DNA of 60,000 nucleotides, from assembly GCF_964204645.1 (NCBI RefSeq), contig NC_134028.1, forward strand, positions 1,180,001 through 1,240,000. The letters are read 5' to 3'. A program made the translations under genes and the position numbers. Below are positions 22,572 through 35,060 of the stretch, piece by piece. How positions within the stretch are numbered: the first letter of the stretch is position 1; each line of letters opens with the position of its first letter. The notes under the pieces are model-generated. The model saw only the letters and a program-made list of their open reading frames with translations, was not told the DNA's origin and made no database searches. Origin of the DNA: Tubulanus polymorphus (lineage: Eukaryota; Nemertea; Palaeonemertea; Tubulaniformes; Tubulanidae).

Positions 22572-23365
22572 GGGGACCCCTCGGACCGCTGCTACAGCAC
22601 CAGGACTCCTCAGACCACTGCTACAGCACCGAGACTCCTCAGACCGCTACTACAGCACCAGGACTCCTCGGACCGCTGCTACAGCACCAGGACTCCTCAG
22701 ACCGCTGCTACAGCACCAGGACTCCTCGGACCGCTGCTACAGCACCGGGACTCCTCCGACCGCTGCTACAGCACCGGGACTCCTCAGACCGCTACTACAG
22801 CACCAGGACTCCTCGGACCGCTGCTACAGCACCAGGACTCCTCAGACCGCTGCTTCAGCACCAGGACTCCTCCGACCGCTGCTACAGCACCGGGACTCCT
22901 CCGACCACTGCTACAGCACCGAGACTCCTCAGACCGCTACTACAGCACCAGGACTCCTCGGACCGCTGCTACAGCACCAGGACTCCTCAGACCGCTGCTA
23001 CAGCACCAGGACTCCTCGGACCGCTGCTACAGCACCGGGACTCCTCGGACCGCTGCTACAGCACCGGGACTCCTCGGATCCCTGCTACAGCACCAGGACT
23101 CCTCGGACCGCTGCTACAGCACCAAGACCCCTAGGACCGCTGCTACAGCACCGAGACTCCTCGGACCGCTGCTACAGCATTGAGACTCCTCGGACCGCTG
23201 CTACAGCACCGGGACTCCTCGGACCCCTGCTACAGCACCAGGACTCCTCGGACCGCTGCTACAGCACCAAGACCCCTAGGACCGCTGCTACAGCACCGAG
23301 ACCCCTCGGACTGCTGCTACAGCAATGGGACCCCTCGGACCACCAAGACCCCTCGGACCCCTGCT
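22572..23365. repeat. Minisatellite, 29-bp unit x about 27, with higher-order structure
   Basis: Units contain ccgctgctacagcaccagga followed by ctcctcgga. A distinctive series beginning with a gaccactg unit at 22613 recurs at 22903, exactly 290 bp (10 units) later. Since 29 is not a multiple of 3 and the unit lacks stops, all three plus frames stay open for hundreds of bases. This creates the 353-codon ORF 22306-23367, which I do not regard as a gene. Confidence 0.96.
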
Positions 23366-24039
23366 AGAGAGCAGAACTATTTAGTAAATAATCATTTTGA
23401 CTAATGAAATTTCCGGGCACCTGAATCAAATTAACTCGATTGATATGACTGCCTTTTGTTTGAACTTTTATTTGATCGTTTTAGGAACTCTTCATGTCTT
23501 AATTGGATGAAATTCTGTAATCAGACGCTAATAGAATATACACTACGACACCTAACACATCTTCACTAGACAGTACTAATAGCAATTATTATGATTATGA
23601 TTATTATTATTATTATTATGACGACTAAACGGATGGGAAATTGATTTATCAGCAGCGGGTGAAACTGCAGTAGCTGTCGCTGACTCGGTGCCGCATTGAT
23701 CGCGTAGCCACAAATAATAGTCTCGCAGTAAATATTAATTACCACACAGAGATCTATGCAACCTGTTATTATTAACACACTAATATTTATGTTAAACAAT
23801 GTAAATGTTCTCGTCCCCTTCCTCCAGACCCCCTAACCCCCCTCCCCGAGGATCTTCTCATTACACACCGCTTTGAGAGGAAAATAATTCTGTATTTCTA
23901 ATGATAACCGATAAAATAGAATGAATATCAACTAATATGAAAAATCAAAGCATTGAAAGCAAAAAAGAAATAATTTCATAGACCAAATATATACACCTCA
24001 GCCACATTAACATAACTTAAGGTTCGGTGGTACTTTTAG
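23366..24039. other. Non-coding stretch
   Basis: Contains an ATT microsatellite (23598-23620) and a C-rich patch (23815-23850). No exon seen. Confidence 0.4.
23598..23620. repeat. ATT microsatellite
   Basis: About seven ATT units. Confidence 0.85.
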
Positions 24040-24105
24040 CAAGTATTATTTAGTATTCCTGAAGATGACACATCAAATAGCTCAAGGAAACATTCTATAC
24101 TTATT
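24040..24105. mobile_element. Partial family B element
   Basis: Carries the hallmarks attcctgaagatgac and agctcaaggaaacat in the same order and spacing as the right arms at 15196-15260. A weak inverted partner, tatgtcatcttca, lies at 24188-24200. Otherwise the left arm is missing or decayed. Confidence 0.5.
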
Positions 24106-25262
24106 TCTGCGATACAACGTGGACTCAGAGCAAGTTTCACCGAGATTGAATATACATCTTACCTTATATGAAATGAGCAACAGTCATATGTCATCTTCAC
24201 AAGAGTGAACAATCATCTATAAGCAATAAAGATAGAAAAAGAAATTTAACAAATAATGCTCCGATTAAGATATCGTTTTAAGTTATTTCTAGTTTAGCAA
24301 AAACTGTTTTAGATGTTACAGACATAAACAAACCAGACCGGACTACAAGATATCTCTAATTGTGTTAGTTTTTCACAAAGAAATGAAGGCACTTTGACAT
24401 CAAAATAAGTTGGAAATCATACTGATCTTGAGGTAAATGTGATATTTTTATGTAGTTGAGCTCTTAAAAGAGTAGCAACTATACTCTCAAACAGTAGACA
24501 AAGTCAAGTCTAAATAAACCTAGAAAACAAAGTTTTGAGAGATCATTTCTCAACCAAGGCATTTAAGATCATTTCACATATAAACTTAAAGTTGAATTTA
24601 AGACCATCATAAAGCTCATATAAACTACTATCAGTAGAGTGCGCAGAGTTGAAGATTGAAATATCCAGTGGCTGCGGTGAAATGATACTTAAAAGAAATG
24701 AATATAGGATAATATGAATCGACTAGTATCAGTTGATTTTCGTGTCCATTCATTCCAACTGCAAGAGATGATATTTCATTACTTTGTAACAGTATATAGA
24801 GGTGTCTAGACACCTAACTTAAACTTGGCACGAGCAACCGTTAATATACCCCGGTATTTCAAATAAAAATATTTCTGTAATTCGAAGTGTACTCGGTAAA
24901 ATAGTGCAAACTGTTGCTTCGAGCAAACGTAATTTTCCGCTGAGCTAAATCACTTTCTTTTTTACAAAATCGAGCAAAAAGTTTTGGCACATGGAAAAAT
25001 ATTTTTTCATTCTGTATCGCGCCCCGGGTTGCCACCCGTGTATCATGTGACATTTACTTGATTGGTTAACCCTCGGCAGTATCTAACACTTGAAATCTGT
25101 TAAGGGAAAACTTTCATATGTTTTGAGGTTTTTGAATAGTTTAGATTTGGGTGGAGTTGAGACATTGACAGTTGAGAATCAGTTTTAACAATATGAATTC
25201 TTTTATATACATACATGAATAGATAGTAGATATTTCTACATTTGCATTAACGACAAAAAATC
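24106..25262. other. Non-coding stretch
   Basis: Apart from the dispersed repeat at 24451-24520, no supported feature. A 54-bp segment at 24216-24163 (minus) has acceptor- and donor-like ends but overlaps the possible family B partner arm. Confidence 0.35.
24451..24520. repeat. Dispersed repeat, copy 1
   Basis: gttgagctcttaaaagagta and actctcaaac are shared, in the same order, with 41452-41520. Short inner palindrome around gagctc. Family unknown. Confidence 0.4.
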
Positions 25263-25425
25263 AGTTTCTGCGAGGAGAATTTCTGTGAGGAGTTTCTGTG
25301 AGGGGAGTTTCTGTGAAAAGTTTCTGTGAGGAGAGTTTCTGTGAGGGGAGTTTCTGTGAGGGGAGTTTCTGTGAGAAGTTTCTGCGAGGAGACTGTGAGG
25401 AGTTTCTGTGAGGAAGGTTTCCGCT
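25263..25425. repeat. Minisatellite, irregular 15-18 bp unit x about 10
   Basis: Units of the type agtttctgtgagggg with gaga or aaag variants. A minus-strand ORF over it reads as Gln/Lys/Leu/Ser repeats and is not supported as a gene. Confidence 0.88.
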
Positions 25426-25879
25426 AGAGAAGGCTTTGCGCGTGTGATTTATTATAAACACGAGCTGACCACCAGGGATGATGTTCACCGAGGCGTCATA
25501 CGTCCACCACTCACTTGCTGCGGCTGATGATGAAGACAGTAAAACTAATGAAGCGAAATCACAATTTGACTAGAAAATCCGTAGAACTTTAGCCGATAGT
25601 AACCCAAACAAGTCTATAGGATGAACTCACAATATGAGTAATGATAACAATATATCTATCTGATTTCTAATATATATAGCAAATATATTTGAAACAGTAT
25701 TGCTAAATTATCTGTAGGAAAAATGTCCTTTATTTACTATATCATATCATAACATATCAGTCTTGGTAGTCTCGGTTGGTCTCTTGAGACCTTGACCCTA
25801 TTCAGTTTTCGGGGAGCAATACGGTTCATTTAAATCTATTCCATTCCAGTCTATCCCTAAAGATGATTTTATAGATGGG
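25426..25879. other. Non-coding stretch
   Basis: Nothing supported. Confidence 0.35.
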
Positions 25880-26105
25880 CTTGTTATCAGAATATGACTC
25901 AGACACCACACCTGACTGGTCACCACACCTGACTGGTCACCACAGCAAAATGGTCACCACACTGACCAGACAAACTTACAAACTTGACCAACTACCAAGA
26001 GATATGTGGTCTAGTGGTTAGAGTGCTAAGCTGGCAGGCAAGAGGTTCTCGGTTCAAGTACCAGAGTGGCTAGGGTTAGGGTTATCAACTAGCTAGGTAA
26101 GGATT
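25880..26105 (+). mobile_element. tRNA-derived SINE, copy 1
   Basis: A tRNA-like module carries an RNA polymerase III A box (tggtctagtgg, 26007-26017) and B box (ggttcaagtacc, 26051-26062). It is followed by ctagggttagggttatc. The preceding part has the cacc.ca..tggtca and actgaccaga sequences also found ahead of the copy at 37540-37790. The shared core is gctggcaggcaagaggtt. The B box deviates from consensus, so this is a retroposon and not a functional tRNA gene. Confidence 0.65.
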
Positions 26106-27859
26106 AGCGTTCGAAGAGCTTGGATTTTTATGCCGAAAAGATACACATTCCTTCACACCTGAATCAATTATCCATTAACATGAAGGGCAAAAGCAGCTAA
26201 CGAATACTTTTTTCAGATGTAATTTTTCCATGTGTCATGGCTGGCATTTATGATCAGATTATTTTACCAAGAACAAAAACGGAGTCAAGCCGACCTCGAA
26301 AATGTGACAAATATTTAATATGTACAAACATTTTATTTTCGCAGAATTGTTGATAACAAATGAATAGTTCAGCAACAGCAGCAGCAGCAGCAGCAGCAGC
26401 TTTCGCTACAGGCTTCATCTTACACTAAACAAACATCGAAATTCATCCATTCATCAGTGGTAAAAATATTCCACAATCGAAAGTATATTTTACCCGACCT
26501 GAATTCATATTTGACAAAATGAAATACGCGTTGGAGGAAGCTGCTCTCAGAGGAAACGTGAAACTCAATCAGACATTTTTCGCTCAGGACAAAAACAAAT
26601 TAAACTGACATTTTTGCAAGTTAATCAATATCTGAGGGTTTGAATTTTTGTCCTTTCAAATCAAATGAGATGAAATGATAGAAAGAAGATGACATTAAAG
26701 TACATTTAGTGAAATAAGTTTGATCTCTTCGCACTAGAAGTCTTAAACGATTGGTTACTAAAACCCACGCAATCATCACGCGTGCCATAATCTTCCAGGA
26801 GCAACATATTATACAAGGATGAAATTTTTAAAGAGTTTATTGCCTTCAGGTAACAGAGAGTTAGAATCTACCGTAGATGGCAGCACCGCATTGTCGATCG
26901 GTAAAATACAAAGTGATTTCTTCCAAGTCGTTTTATCACAATTACGAAGCAATAATTAGACAGTTTTTAGCTACAGATGAACAAAGTTAAACTCAGTTGA
27001 TTTATCATATGAACTAGTTATTTACAGTCAGGTCACGTGACAACCATTAGGGAGGCAAAGTAGTTTCAATATCATTTGGTAAAACATCATAAACTGAAAG
27101 AAGCTACTAATTTATTAATTCTTTATTTCATTACAGTCGAATTTAATTTAAATTTTAGTTTAAATCTTAATGTCGATGTTATCATATTTTACAATCCACT
27201 CTTAATAAAATGTAAGCAAAATATGCAGTTTCTTAATTTGTACGAAATTTCATTCATCGAAAAATATGATCGTGTGTTAAAGGTATGTAATATCGATAAA
27301 CACAAACGTATTTTAGAGAGCTCACGGGTAAATAAGATTTCAACGGAAACGAGTGAGAAAATGTCTTTGGTTTCTCATTACGCAGTCATTCCCAGAAAGA
27401 AACCCGCTAATAAGTCGTAAATAAAAACAAATCCGGAGTCGACAAATTTTGTAAAGTCGTCTTTTCCCGTATTGGCCATTTGACACTGGCTGCTAATTGT
27501 CTTCGGCAGACGTGGTTGCCATAGCAACTGTAGTTGTCTACATCTGTTTCGCGGATGATCTTGTCGGTGGCGGGAGGGAGGGAGGGAGAAGTTGATTTGT
27601 GGTGTGCCTTTAATGTATTAAAGCACAGATAAACGTAACAGACGGGGGAGTGAGCAGGGTTCGACCGACCGACCGACTGGTGAGAAGAAATACCAGCACA
27701 TACTCTCCTCCTCCGTGTGTCTCTCAGATTATGCTCAGTGCGCGTCAATTACCGGTGAATGCTCGCATACAATACCCATCAAGGCACCCGATATTGTGAC
27801 TAATAGTCACTTTACAGGCTCCCTGTCAAGCGAAAAACAGCAATGAAAACACGACTTAC
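26106..27859. other. Non-coding stretch
   Basis: The 114-codon plus-strand ORF 27076-27420 and the 113-codon minus-strand ORF 27748-27407 show no domain I know. GGGA and CGAC short repeats occur at 27574-27588 and 27661-27677. ctaccgtagatggcagca at 26870-26887 partly resembles a CTCF core. Confidence 0.35.
26376..26400. repeat. (CAG)8
   Basis: Uninterrupted CAG run; no reading frame of note around it. Confidence 0.9.
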
Positions 27860-27945
27860 TTTCGTCTATAAATATTGATGCAAAAACGGCGAGCACAGCG
27901 AGTGATAGTGGGCTGAGAGCTGAGAGGCTGCTGCTGCTGCTGCAT
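27860..27945 (-). other. Possible alternative 5' exon with a short Met-polyGln reading frame
   Basis: On the minus strand an ATG (27945-27943) is followed by five CAG codons, then about 20 further codons, ending at a good donor, cgaaa|gtaagt (exon end 27860). The frame would reach TAA immediately after the donor if unspliced. The upstream end is undefined. It lies on the zmiz1 strand, but nothing links it to that transcript. Could be chance. Confidence 0.2.
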
Positions 27946-30239
27946 TTACTATCATCGTAAAACAATTAATGCATCCGTAATTAAAAGCTTTCGTCTTCCA
28001 TTTGTTCGTGCTAATTAAATCAGACAGATCATTCTATTGATTGGCTCTATTCACGACGAGGATCACAATCGCAGAAATCATATTGATGAAATAATAACGA
28101 AAAAATTGAAGTTTTCCACAAAAAAGAAATCTTTGTAAATTTTACAAGAGTTTTTACCCGTCTGTTGAAAGATTAGTCAGATATAATATATATATATATA
28201 TATTTGCAGTCACCATTTCTCTCATTGGATGACAAGATAAAAGTGTTTGAATACAGTATAGTGTTATGTAGATATCAATGGATTAAAAGGTCTGGCTGGC
28301 CACAGCTGTGAGGCATACGTATAATAAATCAATGCTATTAAACATTAGTTGTCAGTTCGGGACAAGGAAAGAATAGATCGATATATAGTTTGTAGCCTAC
28401 CACGACGCATCAGGTAGAATATGATAGAAACAACACATGTAATATTCAGAGCATCCACAGTTATTAGATTTAGTTTATTGGTTTATTAATGAGGAGCTCG
28501 CACAGACTACACTTATTTACTAGTCACCCCTACCCCTATATATACATCACACAATAAAACTGATATATCATAACCAATTATATCTACTTTAATCGATTAT
28601 TAGCAATAACAATTTCGATTAAAAGTTATATCGACGACAAGATGACATTAATAACTAGATTCCGCAATCAGCAACTCGGGCTAAGTTTTCTAAATGACTC
28701 AAAATTTACGAAGCTTAGGCTTCAACGAAGATTTTTAGAAAGGCAACTATTAATTGATCGGTTTCTGAGAGCTGATTAACTTTTAAATTTTTAAATTTTG
28801 AAGAAACGAATCATCGGAGAGAAAAGTTCTGAAGTTTAAATTGGTTCATTCCCAAACGTGTCATCGCTGTTTGTCCAACTGTCGACATCCTAGCGGAAAA
28901 AAAAACCAGTTCAGAAAGTGACGGTAAATCAGTAATGATGTCTTACAAGTTATAACGAATACCACATAAAGTCTAAACTCATTAGAGAAGAGAACTAACT
29001 TTTTAAGAATCATCGAACTCACTAAAGCGTGGTGGGGTATTGTTTAGCGTGTTTAAGGATTCGTTTCGATATTGTAGCCACACAAGATTGAAAGTTACCA
29101 CTTTATATTGACAATTAGCATCCACGATACCTTTTACTCACTGATAGATCAAACACCTATAAGTCGAGAAACATTATTGCTAAATTACATATCATCCTTC
29201 ATCTACCTACAATCGGTGCAATTACAGAAAGAGAAGTCTGTAAATTTGTCACGACTAAATTCCATAAGGATATTTTTAAGAGTCACAATTAAAAACAATT
29301 AATAGATACAGAAGGTGAAGAATGTGATTACAGGTCTCATTACAGTAGAGAATAAACCATCGATCACCAGTCCTCAACTAAACAACATACAGCAACACAC
29401 CGCGATAGATTACAGTAATTGCACATCAACTCATTTCCCCTTGGATGTCTCTCTCCCTCTCGCCTTGTGCTGAGACAAACAACATAGAGAGAATTTATTT
29501 ACAGCTCAGCATCGTTACACGCTGATATTCAATCTATCATCTACAACGACGACGATGGACAGACTGACGTAACCAGTACCAAACCACACTCATTCTCATC
29601 TCCACTACAGCCAAGTCTATTAAATCTTTGTTTTTTCTTTTGAAAATCGGACATGTTTTCAATGATTTAGGGAGCGTTAAGACGTACGTGTGAATCAAAG
29701 CGTCTCCTATTATTACTCGCATAATGAGATTTATAGCGCGGACATCGATCGTTCAGATCCGCAAAATCGAAATCAGCGCCAATAATAAATTCAATAGTCA
29801 GATGCGTTAAAGTGTTCGTCGCGTGGAGCGCTCATTATTTGTGCGCAGCAGCAGTTATTAAATTACCGATATATTTTATGGTTAATAGAAACCGATTCCA
29901 ATGTGAAGTAAATCATTGTTTCGATGCGTCCACTAATTCTCGCTCGATGGCTCCATATCTTCTACATAGTTTTATGAGAACAATTTTTTTCTGAAGGACA
30001 AACGATGTAAAGATTGATTAATCCGCGTCGTGTCTTCTAGTTTATTAATCAGGTTTCCGTAAGTAATCACACGAGAAAGTTTCTCAAGGCCCATCAAAAT
30101 TTAGATCATAGAACAGTTTTTGTCTCGATAAACAGTTTCGCAGCTTTTCGAGACGACACAAGTGAAAAGAGAATCGAGAGAGGATGAGTCTGAAATCTGT
30201 CATTGTAAATTACACTCCTTAAACATAAGAAAATACATC
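27946..30239. other. Non-coding stretch
   Basis: Short TA run at 28186-28203. 29700-29860 is somewhat CpG-richer, with an AT-core cluster (ccaataataaattc), a possible regulatory element without direct evidence. No exon seen. Confidence 0.35.
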
Positions 30240-30450
30240 TAAACATTTAGAGCTAATGATGCTATAAATAGCCATAATCACATGACGGTTTTCGACCTGT
30301 GCGGGATTAGGCCCGGGCAAACGGTTGCTCATTTGACACGGGGCAAACATCGGACCAGGCCCGTACCAGTTCGGGAAGTGACTCACCTCACTTGCCACAG
30401 CATTGTATTGATACCATTTTATAATAAACATTTTGGTAATGAATGAGTGA
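30240..30450. repeat. Possible dispersed element, copy 1
   Basis: Contains ggcccgggcaaac and accaggcccgtaccagt, plus taatgaatgagtga. In reverse orientation the gcccg-rich part resembles 38776-38820 (ggtacgggcc and gatccgggcctat). Family unknown. Confidence 0.3.
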
Positions 30451-32249
30451 TGTTCCATAACCTGTAAGTCTTCAAGAATTAACATACTAAAGTTGCTCAA
30501 AGGTTGGGTTAGCTAATGAAGCTATGAATTTGTGATAACTTCGCTGTAATAATTCATCACCACACATTCCATCATTCAATAATCGATGTAATTCTGAATA
30601 ACAGCAGCGATAGTGAATGAATATCAACTCGACAATCAGAGAGCTTTACTTCCGCAGGTAACCGATGATTTCATTTCAATTATATACCGGTAACAGTAAT
30701 AACACGCTCACTAATATCGGCTAAAATTTTAGTCTTTATGATTTTCTGGTATTAGCTATAGTGATTATTCAGTATGAATAACTATAATCAAATAAACAGT
30801 GACATATTGGTTTAATATCTTATAGCTATAGTCGCTCGCTCGAGTAGTTGAGTATAAACGCTCAGTACCAGCTGCTATAACTATTAATCGTTTGCTCGTG
30901 CTATTGTCATTTCTTTCGAAGAATTCACCGGCAAAAAGAAACAATAGCAGTTCATACTTTCCTAGAACTAAACCGATGATTTATGCAATAAATTTACGAC
31001 AAATCCATTAATCATTATTTCCTACATCCTATTGACAATCGATCAGTTACAGTTGTTTCACAATTCTATGTTACGTCTTACAGCTTTTACATTTCTACTC
31101 GCTATATATACATATATATATATATAGACCCCAATCAATGATATCTACGTGAAGACTTTATTACAGATTTTCTGTTCGAGGTCTTGTATTCTCTTTGTAC
31201 AGGTAATTGATTTCCGATTGTTAACCGATGGACGAGCAACTCAAATATTATAGTGAAACTAACTCCTCAGCATAGTTTTGTGGAAAATATTTTTTACAAA
31301 AACCATGAATAAGTTATGAATTAATCAGTTGCTATAAAAGGCAAGTTCAATGACGGGTAGTTCACAACACATTGAAACTGATTCAAAAAGCTGGTACCAG
31401 ATTCGTAGAGGATGATAATATCTGTTTGTTTCAGCAGTTATCTATATCTAAGTAGCGTTAAAAACGTGAAATACCTGAATATGAAAACCTGCGCTGCTTA
31501 TTCATTCAGTTGATATTGATTTGTAAAATACAAATTCATATATAAAGGGAACGTCAGGGGTTAGTATCGAGAAAGCTGTCACCAAATGTAAGTATCAAAC
31601 TTGGCTCGATTGTATAGCATTAGCAAACCTAATATTGTCATCTACATCTGTACGTTAATGTAAAAAAACGCTACGCGATATATTTTCAAAGGCAAGCTGT
31701 CTGATACTGGGGTATTATTCATAACTATAATACAAGTCACAGAAATCCATAATTATGTCTCGACATTCAGGCATCTTTAGTAACAAAGCAAATTTGAAAG
31801 GCTTCAAGACTGCAGCCATTTAAGAGTTCTTTATATGAACAGTTCACAAGTGAAGACAACAGTTGCTAATAAAAAGAAAGGTAAAAACATGATTTATAGG
31901 AATCATACCGCAAGAACCAGCAATTCTTTTTATTCAAATCAGATAATTGAAATACCTGAGAGTAAAATCAGGGTCGTAATCGCTCAGAAGTTAAGGGACC
32001 TTTATGGTGGGATGAATATGGATTATATTTACAATAAATGCATATGTAAGGTAGTTGATAGTTTCTATTGTAAGTTTAAAACAGCGTTGAGAAAGTGATG
32101 TTGCCTCGGATGGACGAGATCTGTATAAGATCAATGGCTAAGTAGATTTTTGTGCACTCGATTGCAACATTATTTGATTTGACATAATGCATTGCGTTAC
32201 ACTTGTCCCGTTATAGACTATTAGTTATCTATTGATCAATTGTAACAGA
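30451..32249. other. Non-coding stretch
   Basis: TA-rich patch at 31102-31127. An 87-codon plus-strand ORF at 31835-32098 is Lys/Asn/Ile-rich and unrecognised. Nothing else supported. Confidence 0.35.
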
Positions 32250-32697
32250 TAGGAGAGTGAGAATAGAGAGAGGGAGAGGGAGAGAGGGAGAGGGAGAGAG
32301 AGAGAGGGAGAGAGGGAGAGAGGGAGAGAGGGAGAGGGAGAGAGGGAGAGAGGGAGAGAGAGAGGGAGGTGGAGGGGGAGGGAAAGGGAGAGGGAGAGAG
32401 GGAGAGGTGGAGGGGGAAGGAGAGAGGAGAGTGAGGGAGAGTGAGAGTAGAAAGAGGGGAAGAGAGAGAGGAGAGGGAGGGAGAGTGAGGGAGAGGGAGT
32501 TTGAGAGTAGAGAGAGAGAGTGAGAGTACAGAGAGGGGAAGAGAGGGGGAGAGAGGGGAGAGTGAGAGGGGAAGAGTGAGAGGGGAAGAGAGAGAGGGGA
32601 GAGAGGGGAGAGTGAGAGGGGAAGAGAGAGGGAGAGGGGGAGAGAGGAAAGTGAGAGGGATTGGGAGAGGGATGGGGAGGGGGGAGAGGGAAAGATA
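32250..32697. repeat. Polypurine tract (GA/GGGA/GAGT), about 450 bp
   Basis: Almost uninterrupted A and G on the plus strand (gagagggagaggg repeats with occasional T). It yields overlapping Arg/Glu/Gly-rich ORFs (32257-32523, 32501-32707) that are low-complexity artefacts. The zmiz1-strand transcript would be a long CU tract. Confidence 0.95.
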
Positions 32698-33686
32698 TCC
32701 AGATTAAAATATGTAACCCGACTTCATGTAGGGATTCAATGAACTAAAATCAATTTTAAGTCTGATATTCAATAAGTCGACAGGGTGTGTACACTGCACA
32801 ATGTCAGTTGTTCCGTTAACTCAAAGGTGGCTTATTTTCATTTCAATTAATACAATACTTAATGCCTAGATTCGTCCATAAATTATCGTACCCCGGACAG
32901 TTCGATAATCACGCCATCTGTACGCGAATATGAATCAATAGCAAAATCATTTACATGTTTTTATTTAGTTCAGAGTTTAGAGAGAAACGCTACTCGACTA
33001 TAGACAATGATGTTACGTTTGAAAATAAACACCTTAACACATCAAAGATTTTTTTTTCAAACATATCCCTTTATCAAATGAATATTCATGAACCGAGGGA
33101 CCGACGACATTACGATAGATTACGGATAACGTATCATCCGTCATATCGGTCGCTAGTGTAAAACTTTCACAAATATTACGAGTTTTAATTCGCGGAATGC
33201 ACATTTATTACGACTAGACGTTGATTAATCTTACAGAAAACCGGTGTGAGCTTCTCTCATTTATCAATACGCCAGTGTTAGTGTAGTAGTATCACAAGCC
33301 AATGATACAGTTCTCTGTAGCATGTTTGACAAAGTATTTAATTATTGACGACTCTAATGCAATCTGATACTCTATAATACACCCAGTTATAATCAGGATT
33401 CATATGAATATTACTATCTGACGTGAAGATACCGGGATTAAAACTGCGCATCTCAACAAATCCTACGATCAAGATTAAAAACAAATAAAGATTCTATTCA
33501 TCAGGTGCCAATTCTATAGTTCTCGATGTACACTTAACTGTAGCAATAAAAGATTCCACTTATGGCAAGTGACGACCCACCCAGGTGTCGCTAGTGTGCA
33601 GTTAGACAAATTCTATGAACGAAGAATGAAAATAACGCTAAATTTGAATTGTAAATATCAATTTGAGTTTGTACCGAAACTTAGGT
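32698..33686. other. Non-coding stretch
   Basis: Only the dispersed segment 33558-33606 (similar to 18786-18834) stands out. Confidence 0.35.
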
Positions 33687-33964
33687 CATCTAGCGGCATA
33701 TCTGGTGCAGCACGCCATCTAGTGGCATATCTGGTGTAGCACGCCATCTAGCGGCATATCTGGTGTAGCACGCCATCTAGCGGCATATCTGGTGTAGCAC
33801 GCCATCTAGTGGCATATCTGGTGTAGTACGCCATCTAGCGGCATATCTGGTGCAGCACGCCATCTAGCGGCATATCTGGTGTAGCACGCTATCTAGCGGC
33901 ATATCTGGTGTAGCACGCCATCTAGCGGCATATCTGGTGCAGCACGCCATCTAGTGGGATATCT
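33687..33964. repeat. Minisatellite, 29-bp unit x about 9.5, each unit with a CTCF-like core
   Basis: Units read gccatctagcggcatatctg followed by gtgtagcac. The reverse complement of the first part, ccgctagatggcgtg, matches the CTCF core consensus CCRSYAGRKGGCRS at 13 of 14 positions. The ctagtgg variants give ccactag, also allowed. About ten same-orientation motifs occur, with slight decay in the first, eighth and last. CTCF is present across bilaterians. Whether these sites are bound is inference. Confidence 0.93.
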
Positions 33965-34605
33965 AATTTAACTGTGAATTGTAGAACTGGATCTTGAGGT
34001 TTTAAATTCTGTTCAATTGATATCAATATAGAGATGTTCAGTTGTTTCAATGTTTGTTCATTAATGAAACCTGTTTATATAAGAGAGTGAGAGACTATGA
34101 CGCTGATAATATGTTTGATGTCCTCGAGCTAGCTCAGGCATGCCTCATATTTGGAAAAGTCGACGATAAGTAGCACACAGTGACCCTAAGCTACAATAAC
34201 ATCGTAATCCGACAACTATAAACTTTGCCACCGTATTACGAGTGTTTTACAGCAATTCGCGTATTTCCCCTGTCAACCATTAGCGGCGGTTATTACGTAG
34301 ACAGCACTGAGGGGAAAGGAGTGCTGACATAAAAAGCCACTCAGCCACCGATTGAGACCGCGGTAATCGGAATCAACATATTTCAGCCCGATTACCATCT
34401 TGATTCCAGAGAATACATAATCTAGCCCTAATACATCCTCATCAATATTTCTTTAATTCTTGAGATTAGGTCTCAAATTGAAAGCGCTTTATCGTAAAAT
34501 ATCATCTAATAATTATTTTTTTTCATTTTTCATCCGAGTGGATTAGAATAGATCAGATAATTAGAGTTGATACAAAGTGATCTGTGGTCATTACATAGAC
34601 ACGTG
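33965..34605. other. Non-coding stretch
   Basis: 34230-34400 is comparatively CpG-rich (ttagcggcggttattacg, gagaccgcggtaatcgg). It could be a conserved regulatory segment; no gene seen. Confidence 0.35.
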
Positions 34606-35055
34606 CTAAGCTGCTGGAACTCATGATCATGGTAGCTGCTGGAACTCATGATCATGGTAGCTGCTGGAACTCATGATCATGGTAGCTGCTGGAACTCATG
34701 ATCATGGTAGCTGCTGGAACTCATGATCATGGTAGCTGCTGGAACTCATGATCATGGTAGCTGATTGAACTCATGATCATGGTAGCTGATTGAACTCATG
34801 ATCATGGTAGCTGATTGAACTCATGATCATGGTAGCTGATTGAACTCATGATCATGGTAGCTGATTGAACTCATGATCATGGTAGCTGATTGAACTCATG
34901 ATCATGGTAGCTGATTGAACTCATGATCATGGTAGCTGCTGGAACTCATGATCATGGTAGCTGCTGGAACTCATGATCATGGTAGCTGCTGGAACTCATA
35001 ATGATGGTAACTGATTGAACTCATGGTGATAGTAGCTGCTGGATATTCATGGTTG
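34606..35055. repeat. Minisatellite, 25-bp unit x about 17
   Basis: Units contain gaactcatgatcatggtagc followed by tgctg or tgatt. The variants are in blocks: about six tgctg units, then seven tgatt units, then three tgctg units, then degenerate copies. Each unit has the 10-bp palindrome catgatcatg. Confidence 0.95.
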
Positions 35056-35060
35056 CGGTA

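Noticed and set aside
24163-24216. 54-bp minus-strand exon with good-looking acceptor and donor (aag|gtaagatg)
   Set aside because: All three frames close or are too short to judge, and the segment overlaps sequence complementary to the family B element at 24040-24105.
26000-26070. tRNA gene
   Set aside because: A and B boxes are present, but the B box deviates, stem pairing is poor and a second diverged copy with the same flanks shows it is a SINE.
27076-27420. 114-codon plus-strand ORF, Lys/Asn/Ile/Leu-rich
   Set aside because: Composition follows the local AT richness; no motif recognised.
31835-32098. 87-codon plus-strand ORF
   Set aside because: No domain recognised; possible but unsupported.
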